This document shows, piece by piece, positions 1 to 7,497 of a stretch of DNA of 14,426 nucleotides (its first letter is position 1; each line of letters starts with the position of its first letter). The DNA is taken from the NCBI GenBank assembly GCA_002361615.1, contig DETK01000035.1, positions 1 through 14,426 on the forward strand, in the 5' to 3' direction. The notes beneath the pieces are model-generated. The model was not told the DNA's origin and did not search any database. It saw only the letters and a list, made by a program, of their open reading frames with translations. Source of the DNA: Bacteroidales bacterium UBA3290. Its GTDB lineage: Bacteria > Bacteroidota > Bacteroidia > Bacteroidales > UBA932. A program made the translations under genes and the position numbers.

Positions 1-581
1 AACTGACGCACGTCGGTCCAGTTCTTGGTGCCGGAGATCGGGCAGGCGATCTCACAGTCCACGATGATCTGGCGGAGCTCCTTCAAATCATTGTCGTTGA
101 GCGCCTTGGTCATCCGGGCGTGGACTTCGTCGTATTTGGTCTTGCTGCGCAGGACGTTGGGATTGGTGGCGCGGAACTGCTCCTCGTTGAACGCCTCGCC
201 CCACTTGCGGCGGCCTTTCTCGACTTCCTTGTCCATCTTCTCCTCGAGCTTGGCCAGATAATCCTCGATCAGCACGTCGGCGCGGTAGCGCTTCTTGGAA
301 TCCTTGTTGTCGATCAGCGGGTCGTTGAATGCGCCCACGTGGCCCGAGGCCTCCCAGATGCGCGGATGCATGAAAATGGCCGAATCGATGCCCACGATGT
401 TGTCGTTGAGATGGACCATCGCCTCCCACCAGTATTTCTTGATGTTGTTCTTCATCTCGACGCCCATCTGGCCGTAGTCGTAGACGGCGCTCAGACCGTC
501 GTAGATCTCGCTGGACTGAAAAATGAAACCGTACTCCTTGGCGTGCGCCACGAGCGTCTTGAATACTTCTTCCTGTGTCAT
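1..581 (-). CDS. glyS: Glycyl-tRNA synthetase, dimeric (alpha2) type, N-terminal part
   Basis: Charges tRNA-Gly with glycine in the cytoplasm. The first 193 residues are visible; the rest (the family is usually 450-520 aa) lies beyond the left edge. Residues 19-52 hold the class II GlyRS N-terminal block, with FIFQSSEIYDGLSAVYDYG followed by GVEMKNNIKKYWW. Most relatives read EIYGG where this has EIYDG. MHPRIWEASGHVGAFNDPL (71-89) is the characteristic segment of the family, and CPISGTKNWTDVRQ (180-193) leads towards the catalytic core. Residues 94-175 are the charged insertion seen in bacterial alpha2 enzymes. The ATG at 581 overlaps the folK stop as ATGA, which fixes the start and suggests translational coupling. 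No Shine-Dalgarno is seen. It is the last visible gene of the sufS operon. Confidence 0.95.
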   Translation of the reverse strand, partial: MTQEEVFKTLVAHAKEYGFIFQSSEIYDGLSAVYDYGQMGVEMKNNIKKYWWEAMVHLNDNIVGIDSAIFMHPRIWEASGHVGAFNDPLIDNKDSKKRYRADVLIEDYLAKLEEKMDKEVEKGRRKWGEAFNEEQFRATNPNVLRSKTKYDEVHARMTKALNDNDLKELRQIIVDCEIACPISGTKNWTDVRQ

Positions 582-997
582 ATCGTAATGTCGTTTAATA
601 ATTCTTGTACGTAAGTACGCTCCCAAATCTGTCGGTGGGGGATGTCCAACCTATCAGTATGGATTTCTAAGTCGTTGAATTTCAATATATCTATATCTAT
701 CGTCCTATCATTGTACACCCGTTGGCCGGTCTCAGGATCGAAAACAGCCTCGTGACGCGGGCGGCCGAGTTGGACTTCGATATCCTGGCAAAGGTCGAGC
801 AGCGCTTCGGGCTCGATGTCGCTTTCGAAACATACGGCCTGGTTGAGGAAAGGCGCTCCGTCGAAGCCGACGGCTTCGGTCTCAAGCACCTGCGAGCAGA
901 GCATATCGGTCTTGAGCGCCTCGGAGAGACGGGCAAGCGCCTGCTCGAGGTTCCATTCCCGGTCACCCAGGTTCGATCCCAGTACCAGATAGATCAT
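578..997 (-). CDS. folK: 2-amino-4-hydroxy-6-hydroxymethyldihydropteridine pyrophosphokinase (HPPK)
   Basis: Transfers pyrophosphate from ATP to 6-hydroxymethyl-7,8-dihydropterin in folate synthesis (cytoplasm). The protein is 139 aa, on the short side of the family (about 130-170). GSNLGDR at residues 7-13 is the N-terminal substrate-binding loop. NDRTIDIDIL matches the HPPK signature, where most members have GPRTIDLDIL, and its acidic pair should bind Mg. PHRQIWERTYVQELL matches the conserved C-terminal PHP..ER.FVL block. A reading frame extends 17 codons upstream, but the ATG at 997 overlaps the preceding stop as ATGA and begins directly with MIYLVLGSN, so it is the start. The stop overlaps glyS the same way. 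The last third (about 578-718) is clearly AT-richer than the rest, with ATA, TTA and AGG codons. Confidence 0.93.
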   Translation of the reverse strand: MIYLVLGSNLGDREWNLEQALARLSEALKTDMLCSQVLETEAVGFDGAPFLNQAVCFESDIEPEALLDLCQDIEVQLGRPRHEAVFDPETGQRVYNDRTIDIDILKFNDLEIHTDRLDIPHRQIWERTYVQELLNDITI

Positions 998-1746
998 AGC
1001 ATTCCCAGTTCCAGTTTGGCTTCCTCGCTCATCCGGTCGGTGGTCCATTCCGGTTCGAAGACCAGTTCGACCTCGACGTCTTTCACGCCCGGTACGTCGG
1101 CCACGGCTTCGCGCACCTGCGCCACCACGTCGTCGGCGATGGGGCAGTTGGGCGCCGTGAGCGTCATTTTGATGAAAACCTGCCCGTCGGCATCGACCTG
1201 CACGTCGTATATCAGGCCCAGGTCGTAAACGTTCACCGGAATCTCCGGGTCATAGACCTGCCGCAGCGCGAGCACGATATCGTCTTCCAGGCCGCCCTTC
1301 CTGTTAGCCGGCGTAGCCGGGGCGGCGGGCGCCTCGCGGAACGAAGCAGCATAGGCCTTGATGGTGGCGATCATCGACACGAGGCCGTTCGCACGGGTCG
1401 GCGAAAGGTTTTCCTTCAGGCCGATCTGTTCGATGAAGCTTTCGTCGGAAGCGAGGATATCGGCGGGCGTCTGACCATCGTAAACCCTGAGCAGCAGGGA
1501 AATGATGCCCTTGGTGATGATGGCGTCGCTGTCGGCGGCAAAGCGCAGCCGGCCGTCTTCGGCCCGGCACGAAAGCCATACCCGCGACTGGCAGCCGCGG
1601 ATGAGCTTGTCTTCGGTCTTGTCTTTTTCGTCGATGAGGGGCATCTCCTTGCCCAGTTCGATCAGATATTCGTATTTGTCCATCCAGTCGGTCAGGGCGG
1701 CGAAGTCCTGAACGATGTCGGCTTGTATTTCCTGTATCGTTTTCAT
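994..1746 (-). CDS. sufE: SufE-SufT (DUF59/MIP18) fusion, Fe-S cluster assembly
   Basis: A 250-aa protein that joins two Fe-S assembly modules. Residues 1-136 are SufE, which accepts persulfide sulfur from SufS. Cys52 in GCQSRVWL is the expected acceptor, and LSPTRANGL is the conserved C-terminal motif. Residues 137-152 form an Ala/Pro-rich linker. Residues 154-250 are a DUF59/SufT (PaaD/MIP18) domain with the hallmark DPEIPVNVYDLGLIY (166-180) and Cys201 in LTAPNCPIADDV, linked in this family to Fe-S carrier or maturation roles. The gene lies 3 bases behind sufS, its sulfur donor, and its stop overlaps folK. The two modules are, to my knowledge, usually separate neighbouring genes in Bacteroidales, so the fusion is notable. 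The frame is continuous across the linker. Both domain calls are firm; the combined function is inferred. Confidence 0.93.
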   Translation of the reverse strand: MKTIQEIQADIVQDFAALTDWMDKYEYLIELGKEMPLIDEKDKTEDKLIRGCQSRVWLSCRAEDGRLRFAADSDAIITKGIISLLLRVYDGQTPADILASDESFIEQIGLKENLSPTRANGLVSMIATIKAYAASFREAPAAPATPANRKGGLEDDIVLALRQVYDPEIPVNVYDLGLIYDVQVDADGQVFIKMTLTAPNCPIADDVVAQVREAVADVPGVKDVEVELVFEPEWTTDRMSEEAKLELGML

Positions 1747-1749
1747 CGT

Positions 1750-2976
1750 TTATCGCAGCATATCGACGGCCCGGCGAAGCGATTTGACGAACGTTTCGCA
1801 TTCGGCCATCGTATTGTAAGGGGCCAGCGAGGCCCGCAGCATCGAAGTTTGTCCGTAGCGGCGCAGGAGCGGCTCGGCGCACATATGGCCCGAACGCAGG
1901 GCGATGCCCATCTTGTCGAGAATCTGCGCCAGATCGGACGGGAAGGCGCCTTCCACGGTGAAGGAAAAGAGCGGAATCTTGTGCGCTGCCTCGCGCGGCG
2001 TTCCGTAGATCCGCAAGCCTTCGATCCGGCCGAGTTCTTCGAGGAGATAGTCCCGCATGGCGTCCAGATTCGCCTGCAGGGCAGCATCTTCCGCCATTTG
2101 GCGCGCCATTTCCAGGGCCGGTGCCATGCACGCGGCCGCCACGTAGTTCTGCGTACCGGCCTCGAACTTGAGCGGCAGCGGGGCATAGGTGGTCTTTTCG
2201 AAGGTCACCTGGTCGATCATCTCGCCGCCGCCCATATAGGGCGGCATCTCGTTCAGATAGCGCGTCTTGCCGTAGAGCACGCCGATACCCGTAGGAGCGT
2301 AGACCTTGTGTCCGGAGAAAGCATAAAAATCGCAGTCAAGAGCCTGTACGTCAACCGGTTCGTGGACGATACCCTGTGCGCCGTCGAGGAGCACCGGCAC
2401 GCCGTGCCGATGGGCGGTCGCCACGATCTCCTGAACAGGATTGACGATGCCCAGCACATTGGAAATGTGGGTGACGGCCACCAGTTTGATCCGGCCCTCT
2501 GCTGCGGCCAGACGCGCCTCCAGTGCAGCGACTGAGAGCTCCCCTGCCTCATCGACCGGCAGCACTTCCAGCTTTGCCCCCGCCCGCTCACAGGCAAGCT
2601 GCCAGGGGACGAGATTGCTGTGGTGCTCGGCTTCGGAGATGAGGATGCGGTCGCCCGGCGCCACGTAACGCGCCGTGAAGCACGTTGCTACCAGGTTGAT
2701 GGCAGCGGTGGTGCCGCTGGTGAAAATCACGTTTTCGCGGCCAGGTGCGTTGAGGTAGCGACGCACGGCTTCCCGGCCGGCTTCGTAGAAGTCGGTGGCA
2801 TCGGCGCTGAGCTTGTGGACGGCACGATGGATATTGCCGTTCGCTTCCACGCACAGGCGCTGCTGCAGGGCCAGAACGGTATCGGGGCGCTGCGCCGTAG
2901 CGGCGTTGTCGAAATAGATCAGCGGCTTACCGTAAACCTGCCGGTCCAGAGCCGGAAAATGTGTCCTCACATCCAT
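1750..2976 (-). CDS. sufS: Cysteine desulfurase, SufS type (class V aminotransferase fold)
   Basis: PLP enzyme that converts cysteine to alanine and passes a persulfide to SufE for Fe-S assembly. At 408 aa it has the normal SufS length. YFDNAATAQRP (21-31) is the N-terminal motif, TSGTT (86-90) a phosphate-binding loop and SEAEHHSN (114-121) the His-containing PLP-stacking region. D198 and Q201 sit in LLDGAQG, Lys224 in FSGHKVYAPTG forms the Schiff base, and Cys366 in RSGHMCAEPL is the catalytic cysteine of the short group II loop. The downstream partner is the SufE-SufT fusion. The start at MDVRTHFPALDRQ matches the family N-terminus. A good Bacteroidota promoter sits directly upstream, leaving an unusually short predicted leader. 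sufBCD are not in the window. Confidence 0.95.
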   Translation of the reverse strand: MDVRTHFPALDRQVYGKPLIYFDNAATAQRPDTVLALQQRLCVEANGNIHRAVHKLSADATDFYEAGREAVRRYLNAPGRENVIFTSGTTAAINLVATCFTARYVAPGDRILISEAEHHSNLVPWQLACERAGAKLEVLPVDEAGELSVAALEARLAAAEGRIKLVAVTHISNVLGIVNPVQEIVATAHRHGVPVLLDGAQGIVHEPVDVQALDCDFYAFSGHKVYAPTGIGVLYGKTRYLNEMPPYMGGGEMIDQVTFEKTTYAPLPLKFEAGTQNYVAAACMAPALEMARQMAEDAALQANLDAMRDYLLEELGRIEGLRIYGTPREAAHKIPLFSFTVEGAFPSDLAQILDKMGIALRSGHMCAEPLLRRYGQTSMLRASLAPYNTMAECETFVKSLRRAVDMLR

Positions 2977-2985
2977 AAATTAGCG

Positions 2986-3016
2986 CAAAATTACTATTTT
3001 TACAAGAAAATTCAAG
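2986..3016 (-). promoter_or_regulatory. Promoter of the sufS operon (Bacteroidota type)
   Basis: On the minus strand there is a -7 box TAATTTTG (2986-2993) with CTTG/TTG at 3013-3016, spaced 19 bases. This matches the Bacteroidota consensus TTG-N19-TAnnTTTG. The expected transcription start is near 2980, only a few bases before the sufS ATG at 2976. It lies in the 51-base gap shared with the divergent ruvA. No equally good plus-strand promoter for ruvA was found in that gap. Confidence 0.6.
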
Positions 3017-3027
3017 AAAGAAACGCC

Positions 3028-3618
3028 ATGTACGAATATATCACCGGCCGGCTCGAAGAAGTCTCCCCCACCGACGCCATCGTCGAAGCCGCTGGCGTGG
3101 GTTACGACTTGCTCATCTCGCTGAGCACTTTTTCCAAAATCCAGGGCATGCAGGGTCAGACCGTCAAACTCTACACCAGCCACCTGGTCCGGGAAGACGA
3201 CGAAACGCTCTACGGCTTCGCCGACCGCGGTGAACGGAGCGTCTTCCTCCACCTGATTTCGGTCAGCGGCGTCGGCCCCGGTTCGGCCCGGATGATCCTC
3301 TCGGCCATGACCGCCGACGAAGTCCGGCAAGCCGTACTCACGGGCGACGTGAATCGTTTCAAATCGGTCAAAGGCATCGGCCTGAAGACCGCCCAGCGCA
3401 TCATCGTCGACCTCAAGGACAAGATCGGCAAGGGCGGCGAAGAATTCTCGCTCGCCACGGCGCCGTCCTCTTCGCCCGTCCGCGAAGAAGCCCTGGGCGC
3501 CCTGACAATGCTCGGCTTCTCGAAGCCGGCCGTCGAAAAGACGCTCGACAAACTCCTCAAGGAAAACCCCGACTGTTCCCTCGAAGACCTTATCAAGAAA
3601 GCACTTAAGCTGATGTAG
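3028..3618 (+). CDS. ruvA: Holliday junction branch-migration protein RuvA
   Basis: DNA-binding subunit that holds four-way junctions and loads the RuvB helicase during recombinational repair. The protein is 196 aa (family about 190-205). Residues 1-64 are the OB-fold domain (MYEYITGRLEEVSPTDAIVE, then LVREDDETLYGF). Residues 72-135 hold the two helix-hairpin-helix motifs, SVSGVGPGSARMIL and VKGIGLKTAQRIIVDLKDK. A low-complexity linker (140-152) leads to the small C-terminal RuvB-contacting domain (153-196). The frame is open far upstream, opposite sufS, but the ATG at 3028 matches the RuvA N-terminus. The 3' end overlaps the convergent aminotransferase gene by 14 bases. ruvB and ruvC are not in the window. 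Confidence 0.96.
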   Translation: MYEYITGRLEEVSPTDAIVEAAGVGYDLLISLSTFSKIQGMQGQTVKLYTSHLVREDDETLYGFADRGERSVFLHLISVSGVGPGSARMILSAMTADEVRQAVLTGDVNRFKSVKGIGLKTAQRIIVDLKDKIGKGGEEFSLATAPSSSPVREEALGALTMLGFSKPAVEKTLDKLLKENPDCSLEDLIKKALKLM

Positions 3619-4720
3619 CCAGCGCCTGGCGTACCAACGCGCAGATCCGCTCTACCTGTTCCGGCTCCAAATCGGCCGACAGCGGGAGCGTAAGCACTTG
3701 CGCCGCCATCCGGGCGGCAACCGGCGTCGCAGAAGGGTCGGCCCAAGGGCAACCCTTGTACGCCTCAACCGCCGAAGTCAGCGGCCAGAAATACTTGCGG
3801 GAGCCGATGCCTTCGGCCGCCAGTGCCTCTTTCACGCGGTCGCGAACCCCTTCGCCTTCGAAAAGAACCGGAAAATAAGCATAGTTCGGCGTGACGCCGG
3901 GCCTCGGAAACAGCATCCGCAGGCCGGGAACACCGGCCAGCAAGGCCCGATACTGTGCATCCACCGCCTTTCGGCGCACCAACTCACCTTCCAGCAGCCG
4001 CAGGTTGCAAAGGCCCATCGCCGCCTGGAATTCGCTCATCTTCGCATTGCCGCCCGCAGCCACGCAGGTCTCTTCGTCCCGGATGCCGTAGTTCCGCTCA
4101 TCGGCCAGGCGCCGCGCCAGGGCGGCGTCGCTGCAGCACACGGCCCCGCCCTCGATGGTCGAAAAGACCTTCGTGGCGTGGAAACTCAGCATCACGGCCT
4201 CGCCCAGCTGGGCCACAGGCACGCCGCGATAGCGGACGCCGAAGGCGTGTGCGGCATCGTAAAGCACTTTCAGCCCATGGCGTTCCGCCACGGCGCCGAT
4301 CGCATCCACGTCACAGACATGGCCGTACACGTGCACCGGAAGGATGGCGACGGTCCGTTCGTTGATAAGCGGCTCAATCTTCGCCGCATCCATAGTGCCG
4401 TCTTCCGGACAGACGTCGCAGAAGACGGGGGTCAGGCCGCAGCGCACAAGGGCGTGCGTCGTAGAGACGAAGGTCAGGGGCGTAGTGATGACCTCCCCGC
4501 CTTGCGGCAAGCCGAGTGTCCTGAGCGCCGCTTCCAGCGCCAGATGTCCGTTGGTGAAGAGCACCACATGCGGCACACCCAGATACTGCTGCAGAGCATC
4601 CCGGAGAGCATCGTGCTCCACACCCATATTGGTCAGGATATGGCTGTCCCAAAGTTTTCGAATCTCCTCGCAGTAATCTTCGAACGGAGGGAGAGATGTG
4701 CGTGTAACGTTGATTTTCAT
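3605..4720 (-). CDS. DegT/DnrJ/EryC1/StrS family PLP aminotransferase
   Basis: 371 aa, the usual length for sugar aminotransferases of this family, which aminate NDP-keto-sugars for O-antigen, glycan or antibiotic sugars. The PLP lysine is Lys184 in LSFHATKVFSTIEGG, and D155/H158 in LYDAAHAFGV contact the cofactor. TNGHLALEAAL (56-66) replaces the usual TSGT.AL phosphate-site motif, and TPLTFVSTTHAL (80-91) is conserved. The style resembles dTDP-4-amino-hexose transaminases (WecE/VioA/FdtB group), but the substrate cannot be read from sequence. It is the last gene of the five-gene operon, and its ATG overlaps the glycosyltransferase stop as ATGA. It probably supplies the amino-sugar or a related amine. 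Family is firm, substrate unknown. Confidence 0.9.
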   Translation of the reverse strand: MKINVTRTSLPPFEDYCEEIRKLWDSHILTNMGVEHDALRDALQQYLGVPHVVLFTNGHLALEAALRTLGLPQGGEVITTPLTFVSTTHALVRCGLTPVFCDVCPEDGTMDAAKIEPLINERTVAILPVHVYGHVCDVDAIGAVAERHGLKVLYDAAHAFGVRYRGVPVAQLGEAVMLSFHATKVFSTIEGGAVCCSDAALARRLADERNYGIRDEETCVAAGGNAKMSEFQAAMGLCNLRLLEGELVRRKAVDAQYRALLAGVPGLRMLFPRPGVTPNYAYFPVLFEGEGVRDRVKEALAAEGIGSRKYFWPLTSAVEAYKGCPWADPSATPVAARMAAQVLTLPLSADLEPEQVERICALVRQALATSA

Positions 4721-5634
4721 GACTTTACAAGCGATAAGAGGAACGAGCGGACCACGCGGCCCAAGGAACGGCGGATCTGGAGGAAAGTGATACGGAGCTG
4801 CCGTGGGGCGATCATCGCCACCCAGCGCCGCTGCGACACGAGGTCGTCGGAATCGTACAGCGCCTGCCGCAGCGCTACGGCGCGGTGGAAGCGTCCTTCC
4901 GAATAGCAGTCAAACGCCTGGAGCATCGCCCGGTTCGTGTTGCGGGCAGCCTGACGGCGTCCGCTGTGACGGGCGTTCCACGAGCCCGGCACACCGACCC
5001 GATAGACCGACATGCAGTCGGCCAGATAGTACAGTCCTCCCCGCATCGCTCCTTGCAGTTGAAGGACATAATCGCTCACCAAAACGTCGCGCATCGGCGT
5101 CCAGCGGCAGAAAACTTCCGCCCGGCAGAGCAAGGAGGCGGTCGCCACATAGCGGCTCCCGCCGCCGACAATCACCTTTTCCGCCGGAATCATTCCGCTG
5201 CGCAGGCGCGGCGCCACGAAGCCCGCCCGCTTTCCGCCGCGCATCTTCAAGGCTGCATGCGCCGCCATATCCACTTCCGGCCGGGCTTCCAGCGCCGCCA
5301 CCTGCTTCGCCAGCTTGAAAGGATCGGTCCAGTAATCATCTCCTTCACAAAGCGCCACATACCGGCCCCTGACTAGCGGCGCGACAAAGCGCTGCATCAC
5401 CGGCTCGCCGCGCGAATACTGGTTTTCACGTTGGAAAACCGGCACAATCAGGTCGGGATACCGAGCCTGATAGTCGCGGATGATCTCCGCCGTTCCATCG
5501 GTCGAAGCATCGTCGTGGACCAGCACCTCGAAACGGAACGGTGCCTGCTGCGTCACGATGCCTTCCAGCGCGTCGCGGATCCAGGCCTCGTGGTTGTAGG
5601 CCATGCAGATGACCGATACGACAATCTCATCCAT
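4717..5634 (-). CDS. Family 2 glycosyltransferase
   Basis: 305 aa with a GT-A fold start (IVVSVICMAYNHEAWI, residues 4-19). DDASTDGT (41-48) binds the nucleotide, and EGDDYWTDPFKLAKQ (97-111) carries the DxD-like metal site. These are the standard GT2 marks, so it should transfer a sugar from an NDP donor to a glycan or lipid-linked acceptor. SDYVLQLQG at about 187-195 lies where the catalytic base region is expected. The C-terminus (about 275-305) is basic and amphipathic (LQIRRSLGRVVRSFLLSLV), suggesting membrane-surface attachment. It overlaps the WbqC-like gene by 8 bases and the aminotransferase by 4. Donor and acceptor are unknown. Confidence 0.88.
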   Translation of the reverse strand: MDEIVVSVICMAYNHEAWIRDALEGIVTQQAPFRFEVLVHDDASTDGTAEIIRDYQARYPDLIVPVFQRENQYSRGEPVMQRFVAPLVRGRYVALCEGDDYWTDPFKLAKQVAALEARPEVDMAAHAALKMRGGKRAGFVAPRLRSGMIPAEKVIVGGGSRYVATASLLCRAEVFCRWTPMRDVLVSDYVLQLQGAMRGGLYYLADCMSVYRVGVPGSWNARHSGRRQAARNTNRAMLQAFDCYSEGRFHRAVALRQALYDSDDLVSQRRWVAMIAPRQLRITFLQIRRSLGRVVRSFLLSLVKS

Positions 5635-6325
5635 CGATCAGCGTATATTCGTCGAGCATCTCGTGCAGACGCTCGCGCGGATTGAACATGATGGCATCGA
5701 GCACGGATAGATTCGCGTGGAACGGCCCGTCGAACTGTGGGTAGGGCGAAAGCCTGGCCTTGAGGAACTTCAGCCGGATCCCCTCCCGGACGAAAGCATC
5801 CGGATGATAAAGCGCCGTACCGCCTATGGCGTTGATATACGTGTCGGCACCCGTTCGGTGACACAAGTCATACACGCGAGCCTCACGCTTGAGCAAGTTA
5901 TTACCCTGTATATCAGACGTTCGCCCGATCGGAGTCGTAATTCCCAGATACCCGCAGACCTCCCGGATCGCGTACTCCAGGAAGAGTGCGAGATTGCGCT
6001 CGGGATTGCGTACGATCCGCTGCGCCAGCTCGAATCCCGCCGCAAAACAAGGCGCCCTGTGATAGGCCATCTCCAGCGTTTTGAGCTTGTCCTCAACGGG
6101 CAGGGGCGCAAGGCGCGTTTCGCTGATCAGATGGTTGCAGCTCCTATGGTCGATTTCCATCCGGAAAAAGGTCGGACGTCCCTGCACCAGGATCCGGTTG
6201 CGCGGAATCCAGCTTCCCATCTTATAGGCGAAGTCATCGCCGATGAGGAACAGATCTGCCGCGTGGATCAACTGCCAGTAAGGCAGATACGGGAGAAAAT
6301 AAGGCTGGTTCGAGGCAAGGATCAT
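5627..6325 (-). CDS. WbqC-like family protein
   Basis: 232 aa, the usual length for the WbqC-like family. These proteins are frequent in O-antigen and surface-glycan clusters; the biochemical role is not settled. Seen here: ASNQPYFLPYLPYWQLIHAADLF near the N-terminus, corresponding to the family's HQPnFLPW.gff.ki..aD. GDDFAYKMGSWIPRNRIL (29-46) corresponds to DD.qy...w.nRN.i. TYINAIGGTALYHPDAF, then KFLKARLSPYPQF and LSVLDAIMFN, correspond to the C-terminal block. The frame continues four codons upstream to a TTG, but the ATG at 6325 overlaps the preceding stop as ATGA and was preferred. With the aminotransferase and GT2 that follow, it suggests amino-sugar glycan work. The assignment rests on motif recall, not an alignment. 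Confidence 0.8.
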   Translation of the reverse strand: MILASNQPYFLPYLPYWQLIHAADLFLIGDDFAYKMGSWIPRNRILVQGRPTFFRMEIDHRSCNHLISETRLAPLPVEDKLKTLEMAYHRAPCFAAGFELAQRIVRNPERNLALFLEYAIREVCGYLGITTPIGRTSDIQGNNLLKREARVYDLCHRTGADTYINAIGGTALYHPDAFVREGIRLKFLKARLSPYPQFDGPFHANLSVLDAIMFNPRERLHEMLDEYTLIDG

Positions 6326-7497
6326 AGCACGTCGCAATGGCGCAGGAGCGTAGGGTCATCGGTATGCAGCGGCGCGGCCTTTCGGTCGTCGACCAGGTTG
6401 GTCACGGGGCAGCTTGAGGTACGGAACAAACCCGAATCGAAGAAGCGGTCGTCCACGCAGAGCATCATGCCGCAGAGATAATCGTCATACACCTGGCCTT
6501 CCCACAGCGTCGGGAAGGTACGCTGGCGCAGGAAGGGCTGCAGGACCATCGTTTCGGCACCGTGCTCCCACAGGCGCTGCCACTGTGCTTCGTCGGTCAA
6601 AGGGCCCGCATGGACATTCTCACTTTTGCCCAAGTCCCAGGGTTTGAGGATGTAAGCATCTTTGTTCCGGATGGCGTCTTCCACCATGGGGCCGCCTTCC
6701 CGACAGATATAGGTCGGAATAGCGTGGGCGCGGAGGAAGGCCGCCTCTTCGTCCGTCAGGCAATCTTTCGTAAAAGCGTCTTCGAACCACAGGCGCATAA
6801 AGCGCTTGTCGTGAAGCAGGAAGACATTGCGCAGGTCGCTGGTCATCCCCTCTTCCAGCATTACGTGCAGGGTTTCGTCGTCCAGGGCCATCAGGTCGCG
6901 CTGGTTGAGGGCGCTCAAAAGCAACGCATCGTGCGACCAGTCGCGGCGCCGTGCCGCCACCTGATCCTGCTCCAGCACCGTCACTTCGCAGCCCTGCGCC
7001 TCGTAGAAGCGCTTGTAGAGCCGGATCTCATTGGTACGGTCCGCGCTCTTGAAGACGAAAATGCGCTTTTTCCCGCCCGGCAGCTGCCGCATATACGCCA
7101 GCAGTTCGCCGTAACGCGATTCCTGCCGGGCGCCAGGGAATCGCTGCAGAAAGCGCTCCGCGGCTTGATACGCGAACCAGCTCATGAAGATGCCGTGCCC
7201 GAAGAAGCGTGAGGTGATCTCGCAGAGTTTCAGCGCTCCTTCTTCCGTAATCAGATAGTCCGGACGCCAGGTGCCGGCCCGAAACGGATAGGATTTCTGC
7301 CAATCGAGCAGTTGCAGCGCCCTGTCACTGAGCGGCATCCAGCGCGGTACATACGCCTCGTAGTGCAGGGCGAAGTGCTCCGCGCACTTGTAGAGCACGG
7401 CGTGGAGCCTGCGCAACTCTTCGCAGCGCGGTGTCGTGATAGCCACGGGCCGGTCGTGAAACCAACGCAAATAATAGTCTGACAGATCACTGAACAT
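6322..7497 (-). CDS. ATP-grasp-like protein of unknown substrate (glutathionylspermidine-synthase-like style)
   Basis: 391 aa, no signal peptide, probably cytoplasmic. RPDYLITEEGALKLCEITSRF (78-98) resembles the acidic/asparagine-rich 'D-G-..-EIN' element of circularly permuted ATP-grasp ligases. NKDAYILKPWDLGKSENVHAG (278-298) resembles an ATP-grasp nucleotide loop with its lysine. MVLQPFLRQRTFP (317-329) and DDYLCGMMLCVDDRFFDSGLFRTSS (338-362) resemble the later core strands that carry metal ligands. ATP-grasp enzymes join a carboxylate to an amine or thiol through an acyl-phosphate, so it may ligate an amino acid or similar. The start was set at ATG 7497, which overlaps the radical SAM stop by 11 bases; an upstream start at 7545 would force a 59-base overlap. 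The superfamily call is moderate and the substrate is unknown. Confidence 0.55.
   Translation of the reverse strand: MFSDLSDYYLRWFHDRPVAITTPRCEELRRLHAVLYKCAEHFALHYEAYVPRWMPLSDRALQLLDWQKSYPFRAGTWRPDYLITEEGALKLCEITSRFFGHGIFMSWFAYQAAERFLQRFPGARQESRYGELLAYMRQLPGGKKRIFVFKSADRTNEIRLYKRFYEAQGCEVTVLEQDQVAARRRDWSHDALLLSALNQRDLMALDDETLHVMLEEGMTSDLRNVFLLHDKRFMRLWFEDAFTKDCLTDEEAAFLRAHAIPTYICREGGPMVEDAIRNKDAYILKPWDLGKSENVHAGPLTDEAQWQRLWEHGAETMVLQPFLRQRTFPTLWEGQVYDDYLCGMMLCVDDRFFDSGLFRTSSCPVTNLVDDRKAAPLHTDDPTLLRHCDVL

Noticed and set aside
998..1048. Longer folK start at 1048
   Set aside because: The 17 extra residues have no match to HPPK, and the ATG at 997 forms an ATGA overlap with the upstream stop.
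2620..3027. Upstream extension of the ruvA frame into sufS
   Set aside because: The RuvA family N-terminus is MYEYITGRLEEV at 3028. The extension is antisense to sufS.
4803..5376. Plus-strand frames opposite the glycosyltransferase
   Set aside because: They are antisense to a gene with clear GT2 motifs and show no recognisable domain.
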